A DNA stretch of 29,083 bases, from positions 1 through 29,083 of the forward strand of contig CAJNOQ010001718.1 in NCBI GenBank assembly GCA_905250885.1. Reading direction: 5' to 3'. This document shows positions 1-11,479 of the stretch, piece after piece (position 1 is the stretch's first letter; each line of letters begins with the position of its first letter). Both the position numbers and the translations under genes were made by a program. The DNA is from Didymodactylos carnosus. Lineage: Eukaryota > Rotifera > Eurotatoria > Philodinida > Philodinidae. The notes beneath the pieces were generated by a model. It was given only the letters and a program-made list of their open reading frames with translations. It did no database searches and had not been told where the DNA came from.

Positions 1-7
1 CACGTTC

Positions 8-32
8 AGTCTTATAAAGTCTTATAAAGTCT
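8..32. repeat. short tandem repeat, 10-bp unit
   Basis: The unit AGTCTTATAA occurs twice in tandem, followed by a partial third copy (AGTCT). It lies at the window edge, so the array could extend further left. Confidence 0.75.
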
Positions 33-367
33 AGCAACTTTTTCTGACGGTATTCAGTGGAGAAAAATCATTTTTCAAAAGTCCAAGGGGGAGGACTGGT
101 CCCCTCAATCCCCCTGCCTACGGTCCTGATTCATTGTAAACCTATCCAAGGGCGAATCTGTGGAAAACTCGAGAATTCAATAAGTCGCAAATGAAACAAG
201 CTGGAATGCTGAAACTTTATGTGGATATCAGAGACAACTAGTAGAGCCATGAAAAGAGAACTGAGCTCTTCGTTGCTGTTTTGACGAGAGTTATAAAATT
301 TAAAATTTTTCCGTGCTCCCTTAGCAAAAAAGACAAAAACCTCCGTAACTTTTGAAAGAAGCGACAT

Positions 368-379
368 GGGTCCGGACCC
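368..379. repeat. perfect 12-bp palindrome GGGTCCGGACCC
   Basis: A perfect, GC-only-but-two palindrome inside AT-rich DNA. No function is known to me. It may be part of a decayed element that also explains the locally higher G+C of the first 400 bp. Confidence 0.5.
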
Positions 380-2130
380 TTTAATGGTTTTTACTAGCTG
401 TTTATCCTCTATCGATCGAGATATAAATCATTCAAAACGAAGTTGGACACCTGAATAGGTTCCCTCGTGAGGTCGGGTACACTGAACTCAATACATTCAT
501 AGGATCAGTACGAACTATTATTTGCTAAACTAAATCGAACCGTCAAAGAAAGATGGGTAGTTTTGTTTTTAAATCATTGAAAAAAGCAGATTCGTCATTC
601 GATCATTTTATTTCAGATCGTTGAAAAATGAAAATAGGATAAGAGAAGAATGAATAAACCCTTCATCAGTTATGAGTAAGAATTTAATCTTCTTCCCGAG
701 AAAATATTTTTAGAAGATTATTAAGCCCCATGATACCAGTTTGACAACTGGTTTTCTAGTTCACATCTACATATTTAAAATAGAAGAATAAAATCATATT
801 CTACAATCTAATCGTCCAAAAGTGATTATGATTATAAATAATGTAATATACAACTGGATATTCGTAAATGGTATATCTGATTAATCGTTGGAAATCTTAA
901 CCGAGTATAGCCAATATGCATAAGCTTTTAGTACAAAAATAATCGTATATTGACGATTTAGTTTTCATCAATTTCAGACGTTAATCCTGGAGAAAATTTT
1001 TCGTATAAATTATATAAGTTAAAGAAATGGAATCTATCGATATTGTTAGTCACTTATTTACATAAGATAATTACGATGAAGCGTTAGGCTTATGACAAAC
1101 GTGCTTGGATTACAAAAAAGAATCGATCAAAGAATTATTTTTATCAATGTCTGGCAATGATCAAGAGTGCAGTTTCAATTGATCGACGATGAAACTGATT
1201 AAGAGATGATTATATAGTAACCAGTTTTCGCTTTTTTGAATGTGAATCAAATATTAATCAATTATCACAAAGATTGAATCATTTAAAATGAAATAAGCAT
1301 TTAACATCAACAACATTGTATGTCTATTCAAAACGGTTACAAAAATACTTTTTGTTATCAGCAAATAATTTTCAATTTGTATTCAATTGATGATTGATTT
1401 TCCACTCCGCCTTCATGATGACCATGAAAGATAATGATATGTTAGAAATTTAACATGAAGTTCCCACATTAGGAATTATAATGATTAGCTACACAGTAAG
1501 AAGTTAGTTTTACATTTTTAACCCCACTTGGATCTATTCGGACAGATTTTTTCCGATTTACTTTTAGAAAAACGACAAATTTATCGCAATATTCACAGTA
1601 ACTTGTATTTGTTTTAAAAGTGATCTTTTACACTTGTTATTTATCGACTAAAATCTAATTATATTAGTATCATACGGTTATAAACTATAGACGAAATAAC
1701 CAATCGATCCTGTTATCCAAGATTTGTTTATCAAAACTTTTTATTTTGTTAGAGTGTCTTGAATTGACCTAATTTTTTTTGAAACTTTTTAGTTCAAGTG
1801 ATTGAACTATGAAACGTTTGCCCGTATTAGTCAAAATCCGTTAATTAGACATAATTCTTCATAATTCATGTTTGAAATAGTGAACAATTGTATAAAAACT
1901 TTTTTATTAAAAGACAAATCATTTTTCATGTCATAACAATTTTTTAGGAATAAAAGCCAAAAAAATGACGTTTTCTATCAGTAAAATAAACCATCTTCCA
2001 ATCCTTTCAATTAATGTTTAAAAATTCATTTTTTAGACTGTAAATCCGAATTTTTACTTACTTTTGTTTTAGCATAAAAATTGAATTGAAAAAGTCGAAA
2101 TTATAAAATAAATTTCTCAGTACCAATACG

Positions 2131-2475
2131 ATGGTGAATGGTAAGAAAATTTTATTTCATATTATGTTTTTATTTCTCCATTTATTTTTCTATTCAGCGT
2201 ATTCATTTGATGGTATAATTGTTTTCTCATTATTAATTATTTGTACATGTGCCTATATGAGACAAGTGCCAAAACTTCGCCAATGGTTTTTATCAGAGAA
2301 AAAAGGTTTTGCTGGAATATTCTATAAAGGTATTAATGATTACTTTTTTTGTTTCTTGCTACTACTAACGTGCGTTTCCTTGTTTTCTTTAGCTTCAATC
2401 ATTGGTACACGTTTATCTTGGCTTGTGTCCATCTCTTGTGTACTCATGGCTGTCTGGTTATTAGTACTAAGATGA
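2131..2475 (+). CDS. small four-helix membrane protein, unidentified
   Basis: Intronless ORF of 114 codons ending in TGA. The protein is strongly hydrophobic with a 2+2 layout: helices at about residues 7-26 and 28-43, a basic central loop at 44-70 (RQVPKLRQW, then SEKKG), and helices at about 71-92 and 95-113, ending in Arg. I do not recognise the family. Codons are varied (GCG, CGC, CTC, GCC as well as AT-rich ones), as in a real gene and not an AT-rich accident. No splice sites are needed. The next ORF starts 40 bp downstream behind an AGGAG motif, so the arrangement looks like a bacterial gene pair. It could be a horizontally acquired or endosymbiont-derived gene, a nested host gene, or less likely a chance ORF. 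No good Shine-Dalgarno sequence precedes this ATG. Confidence 0.5.
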   Translation: MVNGKKILFHIMFLFLHLFFYSAYSFDGIIVFSLLIICTCAYMRQVPKLRQWFLSEKKGFAGIFYKGINDYFFCFLLLLTCVSLFSLASIIGTRLSWLVSISCVLMAVWLLVLR

Positions 2476-2502
2476 ATAATATTTATCTTGAATGTTAAAT
2501 TT

Positions 2503-2507
2503 AGGAG
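2503..2507 (+). promoter_or_regulatory. Shine-Dalgarno-like AGGAG
   Basis: AGGAG followed by an 8-nt spacer and ATG at 2516, the geometry of a bacterial ribosome binding site. In animal DNA it would be meaningless by itself. It matters only together with the compact, intronless ORFs on both sides. Confidence 0.35.
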
Positions 2508-2515
2508 TAATTTTA

Positions 2516-2632
2516 ATGAACAAAAAATTCAACTATTTGTATATACTTATTGTTATTTTCTTCTCGTTTTTTTTTGTTAATAAACGCAGAAAATATGCGT
2601 TTATTAACTTATTACTAACACATTACTATTAA
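2516..2632 (+). pseudogene. short ORF with signal-peptide-like start, probably broken
   Basis: ATG lies 8 nt after AGGAG. It opens a 38-codon frame starting MNKKFNYLYI followed by a run of Ile, Val, Phe and Ser: basic n-region and hydrophobic core, like a signal peptide or single membrane anchor. The hydrophobic run is encoded partly by a T homopolymer at about 2567-2575, a natural site for a frameshift. In the +1 frame the reading continues with Asn-Ala-Glu, which would make a plausible cleavage region, before a stop. I infer that the original gene ran on into the open segments downstream (2619-3021) and has been broken. Family unknown. Confidence 0.35.
2576..2608. repeat. perfect hairpin, 13-bp arms
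   Basis: GTTAATAAACGCA (2576-2588) and its exact reverse complement (2596-2608) are separated by 7 nt. A T run precedes the stem on the plus strand and no T run follows it on either strand, so it does not have the layout of an intrinsic terminator. It lies inside the short ORF at 2516-2632. Confidence 0.7.
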
Positions 2633-3021
2633 AAAAGAATTAGGAACTCAGTTTGATTTGCGTTATTATTGTCAACGACTAGAACATTGTAACTGCAAAA
2701 GCAAAGTCGCAAACCCATGGCATGCAGTCTGGCAATCATGGCAATACGAGTCATCGTTAATAATATGATGAAAAAAGGATACAATAACTTAGAGAGAGAA
2801 GCAGTATGTCATGGATGATACTGTAACGTGTTTGTTAAAATGTTTTGACTAAATAATGAACGTTGTGATTACCTGCATAGTCCTTTTGATGACTTTTTTC
2901 TTAAAGTTGACGCACAAGAGAAAGCGTTTTTAATCGACGAAGACGTTTAGTGCCCCGTTTATTAGCCAAACTGCTTTGTAGTGAGAACATTCTACAAAAT
3001 GGTGCGCGACGGTTTATTTAG
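2619..3021 (+). pseudogene. decayed coding region in shifting frames, unidentified
   Basis: Protein-like reading passes through several frames. A frame open from 2619 to a TGA at 2766 includes the stretch CQRLEHCNCKSKVANPWHAV. A second frame opens at ATG 2738 and stops at 2816 (MAIRVIVNNMMKKGYNNLER). After two more stops the same frame resumes at 2849 with a hydrophilic, acidic stretch (YLHSPFDDFFLKVDAQEKAF) that stops at TAG 2948. A +1 shift at about 2941 then continues (RRLVPRLLAKLLCSENIL) to TAG 3019. The composition is richer in G+C and in Trp, Cys and charged residues than surrounding AT-rich DNA gives by chance. The simplest reading is one or two decayed genes, perhaps bacterial in origin like the ORFs just upstream. 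No family recognised. Confidence 0.35.
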
Positions 3022-4131
3022 TTTAAACACTCTCTATCAGGGAGAGAGAGCTGATGGGTAAGACATCAACAGTAGTCGATATCAATATCTCAGTTTTAGA
3101 TATAGAACAGCTTTAACCTAGTCGTAGGCGAAAGTAAGCATTATTTGGATTTCGTGATGTTAAATATTGGCCTTGTTTGTTTGAAGTATAGGAGAGAATT
3201 ATATTCTCGAATCGTAGAATGAACAAAAGAATTGCAAATGATATTAAGACGAAAACCATAAGAAGGAACGAGCATTAGATCGTGATTTCATAGGAAATAG
3301 CATAATTGAAAGGAAGACTCAGAGCGGATGAATAATCGACCTTTTAAAAGAATATTTTTCCAGTGTCAATGTTTAAAGAGTTAATGTTTGAAAATCTCTT
3401 TTGATGACTCTCATGTACCGATATTTTTCTACCGGTATATTTTCTCCTTTTTCTCCATCAGATTGATTTACAAAACAAATACATGTAAGTTTTTTGATGA
3501 CTTAATTAACTTCGTTTTGTAGAGCAGATGTTTTTTCTAGTGAGACATGGCGGAACTCTTGAATCTCTTTAGTTTTACCATAATTATTTCTTGACAAAGA
3601 GCCATAATCTGGCGTTAATGAATATTAGCATGGGTCGTGCGGCGTTTAGTAAACATTCTTTATTTAACTACTGAATCATGACAAAAAGTACTATCGTACC
3701 TTATTTTGTGGAGAAATGTTTTGTCTACTAAACAGTGGTTAACAAATTTAAAATATTGCCACTCATCACGGTCGATAACCTCTGTTTCAGTCAGCTCTGA
3801 GATTTCCACAGATCATCTCATAGTAATCCTGGAAAACTTCTACGAAATTCGATGTCAAATCTAAACGACAGAAAGTAAAGACTTAGCTGTCATTTTTAGT
3901 CGACATCAGTGACTTATCCAACACTAATGTCCGTAGAAGATTTTCATCTGAAATTCACTCCAGAATGAAAAATTTATTTGTATTGTATAAAATATTTAGT
4001 TGACTGGTTTCAGTCCTTTAGAAATTTCTGAGGAAATCATTGGCGGACACTCTGGACTATCTACTCACGAAATAGAATCAATATATTTGTATTTTAATTT
4101 TTAGTGCCATGATCTCTGTTGACATCGTACT
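3022..4131. other. no gene seen
   Basis: No frame is open long enough to be convincing. A few short protein-like bits remain, for example at 3613-3670, and could be further debris of the decayed block upstream. No repeats or RNA genes were recognised. Confidence 0.4.
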
Positions 4132-4591
4132 TTGAGAAATGATCTCCAGGCTTATTTTATTAATAGCACGATGCGTTTTCGAATAATGAAAATCAGAGGT
4201 CATCATCCTTTTTTTTATAAACAGTTATCCGAAAAATACGCAAAAGTCTCATTTTTCAAAATGGATAGTAACGAGGTGAATAACAGAGCCAACTTTACAA
4301 GAAATACTAGGTCTTGATACTTCCCTATATTTTGATGGATACTTTTCATATAACTCTGTGTTTATCAAGTTTTTAAATTTTTGTTCAAAAATAAACATTA
4401 CTACCAGATTCAGTGAGGTTGAATATCTAAGCTCTATACAGTTTCAAGGTTACTCCAAATCACCAAGTATCAACTCTAGGACTACAATGGAATCCAACGC
4501 CGCGCCCGAACTGCTAGAAAAATCAAGATTTCGCTTGGCTCGCATTTTAGAGGAGCACTTTGCTTCATCTTCTTATTTTAAAAACATTTAA
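4132..4591 (+). pseudogene. weak ORF remnant, faintly thioredoxin-like
   Basis: One frame runs from 4132 to TGA at 4315-4317 and contains the stretch QLSEKYAKVSFFKMDSNEV. This resembles the helix-strand unit before the active-site partner strand in thioredoxins (L-x-E-K-Y-x-x-V-x-F-x-K-x-D). No CxxC motif is visible upstream in frame. A +1 frame opens at about 4278 and continues to TAA at 4589-4591, with an acidic/basic helical end (LLEKSRFRLARILEEHFA). It could be a frameshifted relic or chance. The thioredoxin comparison rests on one short stretch only. Confidence 0.2.
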
Positions 4592-7480
4592 ATTTTAAAG
4601 AAATAGATGACTTTTCTAAGAATCTTTTCAACATCTTACTCCTGTACAATAATTTTAGTAACAATTTTTATTTTTAACACAATGAGTAATTGTAAAGTGA
4701 CGTGTAGTTTTCTCATTCTCATTTAGTTTATGTTGAAAATGACCGTATAAAAAGGTCAAAATATTCAAATCAAATGGTGTTAAAAATAAAAACTGCTGCA
4801 AAAATCATTATACGGTTGAATTCTCAGTCGTTGCTCTTTGTCACAAATCTTACTCACGAAAATGATTTTTCAAGTGCTTTTTGTTTTTGAAAAGATATCT
4901 CTAATTTCCCTTTATCAATTTCTAAAAACGACAAGTTCATAACTTTCTTTGTTTAAAATTATTCAAAAAATATTGATGTTTCTTCTGTTTTGAAACAGAT
5001 AGTAGAATACCTTACCTTAATAACGGAAATGTATGAATTAGGTTTTGAATAGATCCTTCAACACTCGATTTGTCAAATACTCACAAAAGAAAATTTTTAA
5101 CTCATTTTGTTTTCTTCTTTAGAAAATGTTTTATTTTTTATTAAGAATTGTAAAGTACAAAATTTATTTAGAAAATGTATTATTCCGTATGCTCACTTTT
5201 GTCACCTACTGTGCATAATCAAAACTATGAACTCTTAATTTTTTTACTTAAATGAAATAAATCTTTCTAATTAGTCTGTTTACTCTTAGAAAAGTTGATC
5301 CGACCCGCTGAAGAAAGATTCTTTTCGATATCGGATCACTGCTTGCAGAGAGATACGACTCTCGGTATATTGTATGAATTGATTGTACATAGTATGATAC
5401 TAGAATTTAAATGCAAAAAACAATCTTAAACTTTTGTCCACCGTTATACAGATTGATAACAAATGAACATTTCTGCGATCAAGCGCATGATCTGATGATA
5501 ATACAACATCTATGAGTTACAACCAGATCTTTTTATCTGCGATCGCGTTTTTCACACGCCTATAGTTTCAGTTTAAAAGTCAGAATTGAAGAAATTTCTG
5601 ATTAGTGACGTTTCATTTTTCTAACGTTATTTCAACTATCTAACAACTCCTTTTAGATACAAATTTTTCATCTGCATCTGTGATACATCCATGGGCGTCT
5701 GAGACTTTTTCCTCAAAATACAGTAAGCTAACCAGTACTATTTAATTGCTTAGATGAGTAGAATTTCTTCATTCTAAGTATCATACCCGTCATGTTAGAC
5801 AAAAGTTCTCAGAAAAAATCCAGATTATCCCATGGCACTTGCCGACTATAAATCCTCTTGTAACATCAATGAATAATATTACAAGGTTAAAATGAAAAGT
5901 ATAAGATGTCAGTTCTAAGGAAAAGTGTTTTGTGTCTGATGTAGGACAGATGAGAAAATAATCAAATTCAAAATAAAAATTAAAACAGAACAAAATCTTC
6001 TGAGAATGTTCAGCTATCGACATCATCATATGAAGCCGATAATAGAATTGATAATCAATTAGAACAACAAATAATAATAACAGATTAACTAATATCATTA
6101 GATCCATTAGGTAGTGAAATGTTCTCAGTATAATAGATCAGTTCATAAAGAAAGGAGGTGATAGACAATAATTGAATGCAGATACAACCAACCGAATTTG
6201 TAAAGTTGTGATGAATCACTATTTTGATCAAACGTGCACGAAAATAAGTAAAAGATAATTATTTATGGTTTAACAATCCATGATAGATAGCAATTTCATT
6301 CAGATTCGAATGTCTGTAGACTTACATAAAAAATAGATATGTGTTAACGGTATATGTCTTTAATAAAAATGAGACCTAATCTAACTGGACATATATTTCG
6401 CGTTAACATTTTTAATCCTAATTGTTACTCTCCTATGTAGATTTACTATTTTTCGTTATACTATGCTATGCTGACGAAAACACTTAAAAAGTGCTATTCA
6501 AAATTCTTAGATATTTGCTTAATTTTGTCAATTCTTTCTACACTTGATTGAAGTCTTGTAACTCAATTATATCCAAGTGTCATTCTAAATAATACATTTA
6601 ATCTACACACTACATGAGGTAAAAAACAACATTTTCAACATCAGAAGGAAGCGCGTTTATCTACTTCTCAAACTGCATTGTTATTTCATCACGATTATTG
6701 AAACATACCGATAGATCTTCTTCATTATCATCGTAAGTATATCTGTCATTCATTAGCATTACTAAGAATTAATAATAGAAGAATTAATTAAAAACAGACA
6801 AAATGTACGATATCAATAACTATATAATATCTTGAATTATTGATTTTGAATTCTTCCAATTAGATATTTCCAGTTGATATAAAAACTGGGCTAAATTTTT
6901 TTCCTTTTATATATTGGATTATTTGTGTATCATTTGTTTTTTATTTTAATTTCTCTTGTTTTCATAAAGTATACTTTCATACTGAAATTAGAAATCAAAA
7001 ATCAAAAAACTGTATAAAAAAATTCACTAGAGAAAAGCATTTAGTTTTGATCAATCGAGAGAAAAACTTCATACTAAGCAATAATAGTTTGGAAAATCTC
7101 GTCTATCTCACATATATGCACATCTCTACATGTGTAAATCAATGATATGTCAATGATACTAATTAAATAACTTTCCATCTTATATTGAATTTAATATTGG
7201 CTCAACTTCTCTTTGGTATTTCTTACCGATATATATAGATATAGATATATATGAAATCACCGTTATCGGTTATTCATATATAGAGTATATACATAATTAA
7301 AACATTATCTTCGATGGTATTTCACTAGGTATGTCTAGATTTCATTTTTATATGTTGATAACATATAGACTTCAAACGATATCTTTTTTGTATATGTCTA
7401 CAGAAGCTCATATATCATACAAGGAGAGAAGACGACTACATTTATAAAGATATCTGTCTCTCTTGGTATAGAAAATGAAG

Positions 7481-7506
7481 ATCATCATCATCACCATCAT
7501 CATCAT
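7481..7506. repeat. (ATC)n microsatellite
   Basis: About 26 bp of ATC/CAT repeats interrupted once by CACC. Confidence 0.8.
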
Positions 7507-7669
7507 AAACGGCATTATTATTATATTGAATAAAAGAGAGAAAGAGAGAGGGAAAAAAAAAAATTTTGAATAAAAATATTCATTTTCTCTGACGTGGAAA
7601 GGAAACTTTTGTTGTACAAATTTTTTCTTTATTTCTGTATATAAAACAAAAAAAAAATAAAAAACCTTT

Positions 7670-7690
7670 TTCTCTCTCTCTCTCTCTCTT
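7670..7690. repeat. (TC)n microsatellite
   Basis: An uninterrupted TC tract of about 20 bp, continued by a looser pyrimidine-rich stretch to about 7705. An AG-rich tract lies nearby at 7530-7550, so the two could pair. Confidence 0.75.
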
Positions 7691-10600
7691 TCTCACTCTT
7701 TCTTTTCCGACAAAAAAAAAAAGAATAGAATAACAATAAAAGAAGAGTCATACATGCTATAACTCTCTCCCTCTCTATATATACAGATAATAAATCCGTT
7801 TCCTTTTTTTCTTTCGATGGTATAAAGTTGAATGATAGTCAAATATCTTTGTGTTTCTACTACATAATATAAAATGACTTTCTTTTGTGGATGCTGTTTT
7901 AAATTACTGTTTTGTACCACGATAAAAAAACATAATAATGTAAGTGCAATTAGCATATATTATATGTACGAGATTCTTTGATTATACAAGTGTTTGTGTT
8001 TGTTGTACAATAGTAAAACATTAATAGAGAGTCAATAATTTTTCTTTACATTTGAATAGTAAAAAAAAAAAAAAAACTGAATGAAGAAATGATAGCTTCT
8101 AATGGTTCAACGTGAATATTATGCGTCAAACAAATAGATTCCATATTTTATCCTCCGGGGAAATTAAAACAATACTTCCTTTTTAGTTTTGAATACGGTC
8201 AATTTTTTCTTCTTCTTCTTTTTTCGTCGCTCTAAACATGAAAGTGTCATGTGCAACGATAAAATTTTATATTTGATTCGTAGATGATGGTAATTAATAT
8301 TTAATTTCAAAACATCCTCATTTTAAATACATATCATACAGATTCCTTCTTTCAAGCAATAAAACGAAAACTTTTTTGTTAATCACAAGTTTTTCAACAC
8401 TTAATTAGTCTACGATTATTTTTTTTATTTTTTTTGTCTATTTAAAAACAGACAACTTGACCATTTGAAATAGTGAAAACTTTTTTATTTTTCATATAAA
8501 ACTAAAAATGATGTATGTACCTTGACATCGAGTGTAGAATATCATTATGAGTGGTGCTAGATTTTTTTTGCAGTCATTAGTAAAGCGTACTTTACGTCAA
8601 CTATTTTGAGTGGTTAGAAGATCATCATTTATTTATATACTACGCTATCCTGGTTTATCTAATTATTTTCATTTTGTCGTTTATAAGACATTTGTCTTTG
8701 AAATATATCCTCAATTTAGAGTCTAAGCACGTATAGATGCTAGATATCATCATTTATCTCGAATATTATAGAGGAAAAAAATTTCTGACGTATAAAACTA
8801 TCGATCAATTGACATGTCATTTCACACCAGTTTAATTTTGTCATTCTGCTATCGTGAATACATCGGAAGTATATTCGTTAATTGTTTTTTTTTTCTCTTT
8901 TTTTTTCTTTCAACTAAGAGAGAAGTATCCATCTAAACATAGAATTATAATTGTGTTTTCACTAATTTCTTGAGTAGGATGCAAAAAATATATTAAAAAC
9001 AACACTTTTCCGATGTCATTAATTAATAATTAATATTTTGTCAAAAAAGAGATCTTTAACAAATATTTTTGCTCATAATTTTGCATAACATCTTTTTAAT
9101 TCATCATTTTATTGCATTTATCAAAATTTTATTCTAGTTTACTCTTTACAAATTGATTGTGATAGGAATCAATGTTTTTTATGTGTATATGGGTATATAC
9201 TGGTAGTTCAGGCAAATAATCTCTCTTCATTGAAGGGAAGAGAAAAAACAAAAAAAAGGAGAAAAAATTAAATAAAATCCAATCTTGTTTTCCTTTGTTT
9301 GATGTTCACGTCAATTTTTCAAAATATTTGAGTGTATTATTTGAAATTCCTCGTTGTATTTTTCTTTGTTGTTCTTTTCTGAGTGACTTGAAGTAGACAT
9401 ACTTTAAGCTTTAGATTAATTGAATATTTTAAATAATTTTTTTCCTCTAAAGGCATTTATAAACAGCGATCTCTCTATCAAAATGTGAAGAGACAGAGAG
9501 AAAGAATAAAAAAAAAAAAAAAACAGCTTCTAAAGTAAACTTGAAGAAGGATTTTAGTCAATTATAATTTGTACGAGCAAACAGGTGCTCTCTGTATTTT
9601 GTTAAACTTCACCGATTCGACATTCACTTTAATATGAAGATATTTTGATAAGAAATATACTCAAATGTATTTTATGATCGATTTTTGTATCACCATTTTA
9701 AAATAAGCCTTTAAAATTAAACTGATTGATTTGTGGAAGTAAAAATCATTGAATTTACAGAGTTTTTAACATCTTTTTGCTAGTCAGGCTTTTACTTTTC
9801 TGCTTCTTCTATTGATACTTTGGTGTAAAGTGTATCATTTTCAATGAAACAGTGTTGTTTGCAACAAACTCTAGGTTTTTGAACAAAATATAAGACGTAA
9901 AAGTTAATCAAAAAAAAAAAAAAATACAGAATTTGCTTTGGTGCTTGTGGTTACATTTTTTAGTTTCATGTTTAATATAAATATTATTTAGTAGGAGTCT
10001 GTGTGAACATCTGCCTCCTGTCTACATGCTTGTATAGATAGAGAGAAAGAACGAGTTGATTATAGAAGATTAGATAAACATCAAGGTTTATCGAAGTTAT
10101 GCCATTGGCAAAACAGTTGATCTATTTTTTTGTGCACTTTATTTATATGCGAAAAAAAGAAGATGATCATTGTCCCTTAGGTAGTTGTCTTCTTTGTTAT
10201 TGTTACAATAGTAAGAATATGTAATACAGGTCGATTTCTTGAACATACATTTTTGGCTTCTTTTCTTATTGTACATTAAGTGTTTAATTGGTGTGAAAAC
10301 ATAGATCTTTTCTAATTATTACTCTATTTGTACGTACTTGCATGTGGAAACGCCTTAATCTTTCTATAGTGATGCGAGAAGGTGTTATAAAGAAAGAGAA
10401 ATACAAATATCTTTTCTATTTAATCTAACCATAAAAAAAAAAACATAAAAATAATATTTTGTGTTGTCAGAACCTAATCAGTTCTTTCTTGCGCGCGTAT
10501 TTAGCTAATATTAACCTTGATGATTTTTTAATTAGAATTGTTTTCTCACAATGTTAAGATAAAAATATTATTTGTATCTATCTCAAACGAGAGAAAGAGA

Positions 10601-11351
10601 CAAATTGAATTGTAGAGTTTATATCAACTCTGTGAACTTCTGACTGTAGACTGATGATACATCTGATTTTCTTATCTTCTTTTTGAAGTCATTTTTTAAT
10701 ATCCTTTTAAAAACATAATGTTATACATCTAGAGATTTAAGTGAGTGAAATTTATTTGATGATAATTTTGTCGTCATCAAAATGTGTTACTAAAACCGGG
10801 TATTATTCTCAAATGTATTTACCGTCTTTCATTTTACTTGTCAGTTTTTATTATGAATAGAAAATTTTTTTTCTCCGTGGTGTTTTTGTTAAAGAATATT
10901 GACAGTAATTTATCTAAATATTGTTAACGACGCTACTAATTAGATTACAGATAGAGTTTCGTATATTCACAGAAGATTTTGTATGACAGCATCGAGTTAA
11001 AAATAGACAAAAAGAAAAAAGTTTTCTATTCATTTATTTGGTAAATAAAAAAAGCTGTAGAAACTATCGTCCATTACAGTAAAACAAATATTTTCAAAAA
11101 ACAACAGACTATCTCTTAACTTTCCATAGAGAATTGTGGTCAAAATTTTGACTGACATAAACCAAAGCTAATATAAGAGTTCGATAAATGGTTTCAAAAC
11201 TATTTCTGTACTTTCTCACATGTCTTGTATTGTTCCTTCACAAACTATAAAATGAAGTAAATGATAAGGATGTCCTGTATAACTGTTAAAGCACAGATGA
11301 AAACGTGTTTTGATATTAGATAAAGATATATTTTGTTTTATTTTATTTTAG

Positions 11352-11479
11352 AATGCTACAACAGAAAAATCCTCCGTCCATAGTTATACCAATCCATTTT
11401 CACGATCAAGTGTTGAATCTGAATTAAATAACACTCATTTAAACAAAACGAAACATCGTCAAAGTCAAAAAAGACAAAC
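11352..11479 (+). CDS. PDZ gene, first visible exon (linker)
   Basis: Acceptor TTTATTTTAG precedes it and donor GTATGT follows. Only one frame is open. It encodes a polar Ser/Asn/Lys-rich linker (SVHSYTNPFSRSSVESELNN, ending KHRQSQKRQ) with no domain. It ends in phase 2, and the next exon at 13224 starts with the single base needed to complete a Thr codon. Confidence 0.65.

Larger units (their letters stand above)
1..2130. other. AT-rich stretch with no gene seen
   Basis: No open frame with convincing codon use or splice context was found on either strand. The first 400 bp are richer in G+C than what follows and carry small symmetric motifs, including a G/C-run segment at 88-120 and a perfect 12-bp palindrome at 368-379. 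This suggests the edge of an old mobile element, but no partner terminus was recognised. From about 600 to 2130 the DNA is plain AT-rich sequence. Confidence 0.5.
4592..11351. other. AT-rich, microsatellite-rich DNA, presumed intergenic or intron
   Basis: No exon with good splice sites was recognised in these 6.8 kb. It ends exactly at the acceptor of the first visible PDZ-gene exon, so at least its right part must be intron. From about 7200 to 10600 it is unusually rich in long A or T runs, TC/AG tracts and TA tracts. The upstream part of the PDZ gene should lie either hidden here or beyond the left edge of the window. Confidence 0.45.

Noticed and set aside
2999..3058. ATG with good context followed by GTAAGA, as a first exon of the PDZ gene
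   Set aside because: It would end in phase 2, whereas the exon at 11352 needs phase 0. The sequence also belongs to the decayed block.
5790..6107. 105-codon minus-strand hydrophobic frame
   Set aside because: Phe/Leu/Ile richness is what AT-rich noncoding DNA gives. No conserved pattern, and neighbouring DNA has the same composition.
7693..7956. 87-codon minus-strand frame
   Set aside because: Made largely of homopolymer and TC-tract sequence, with a low-complexity product and no splice context.
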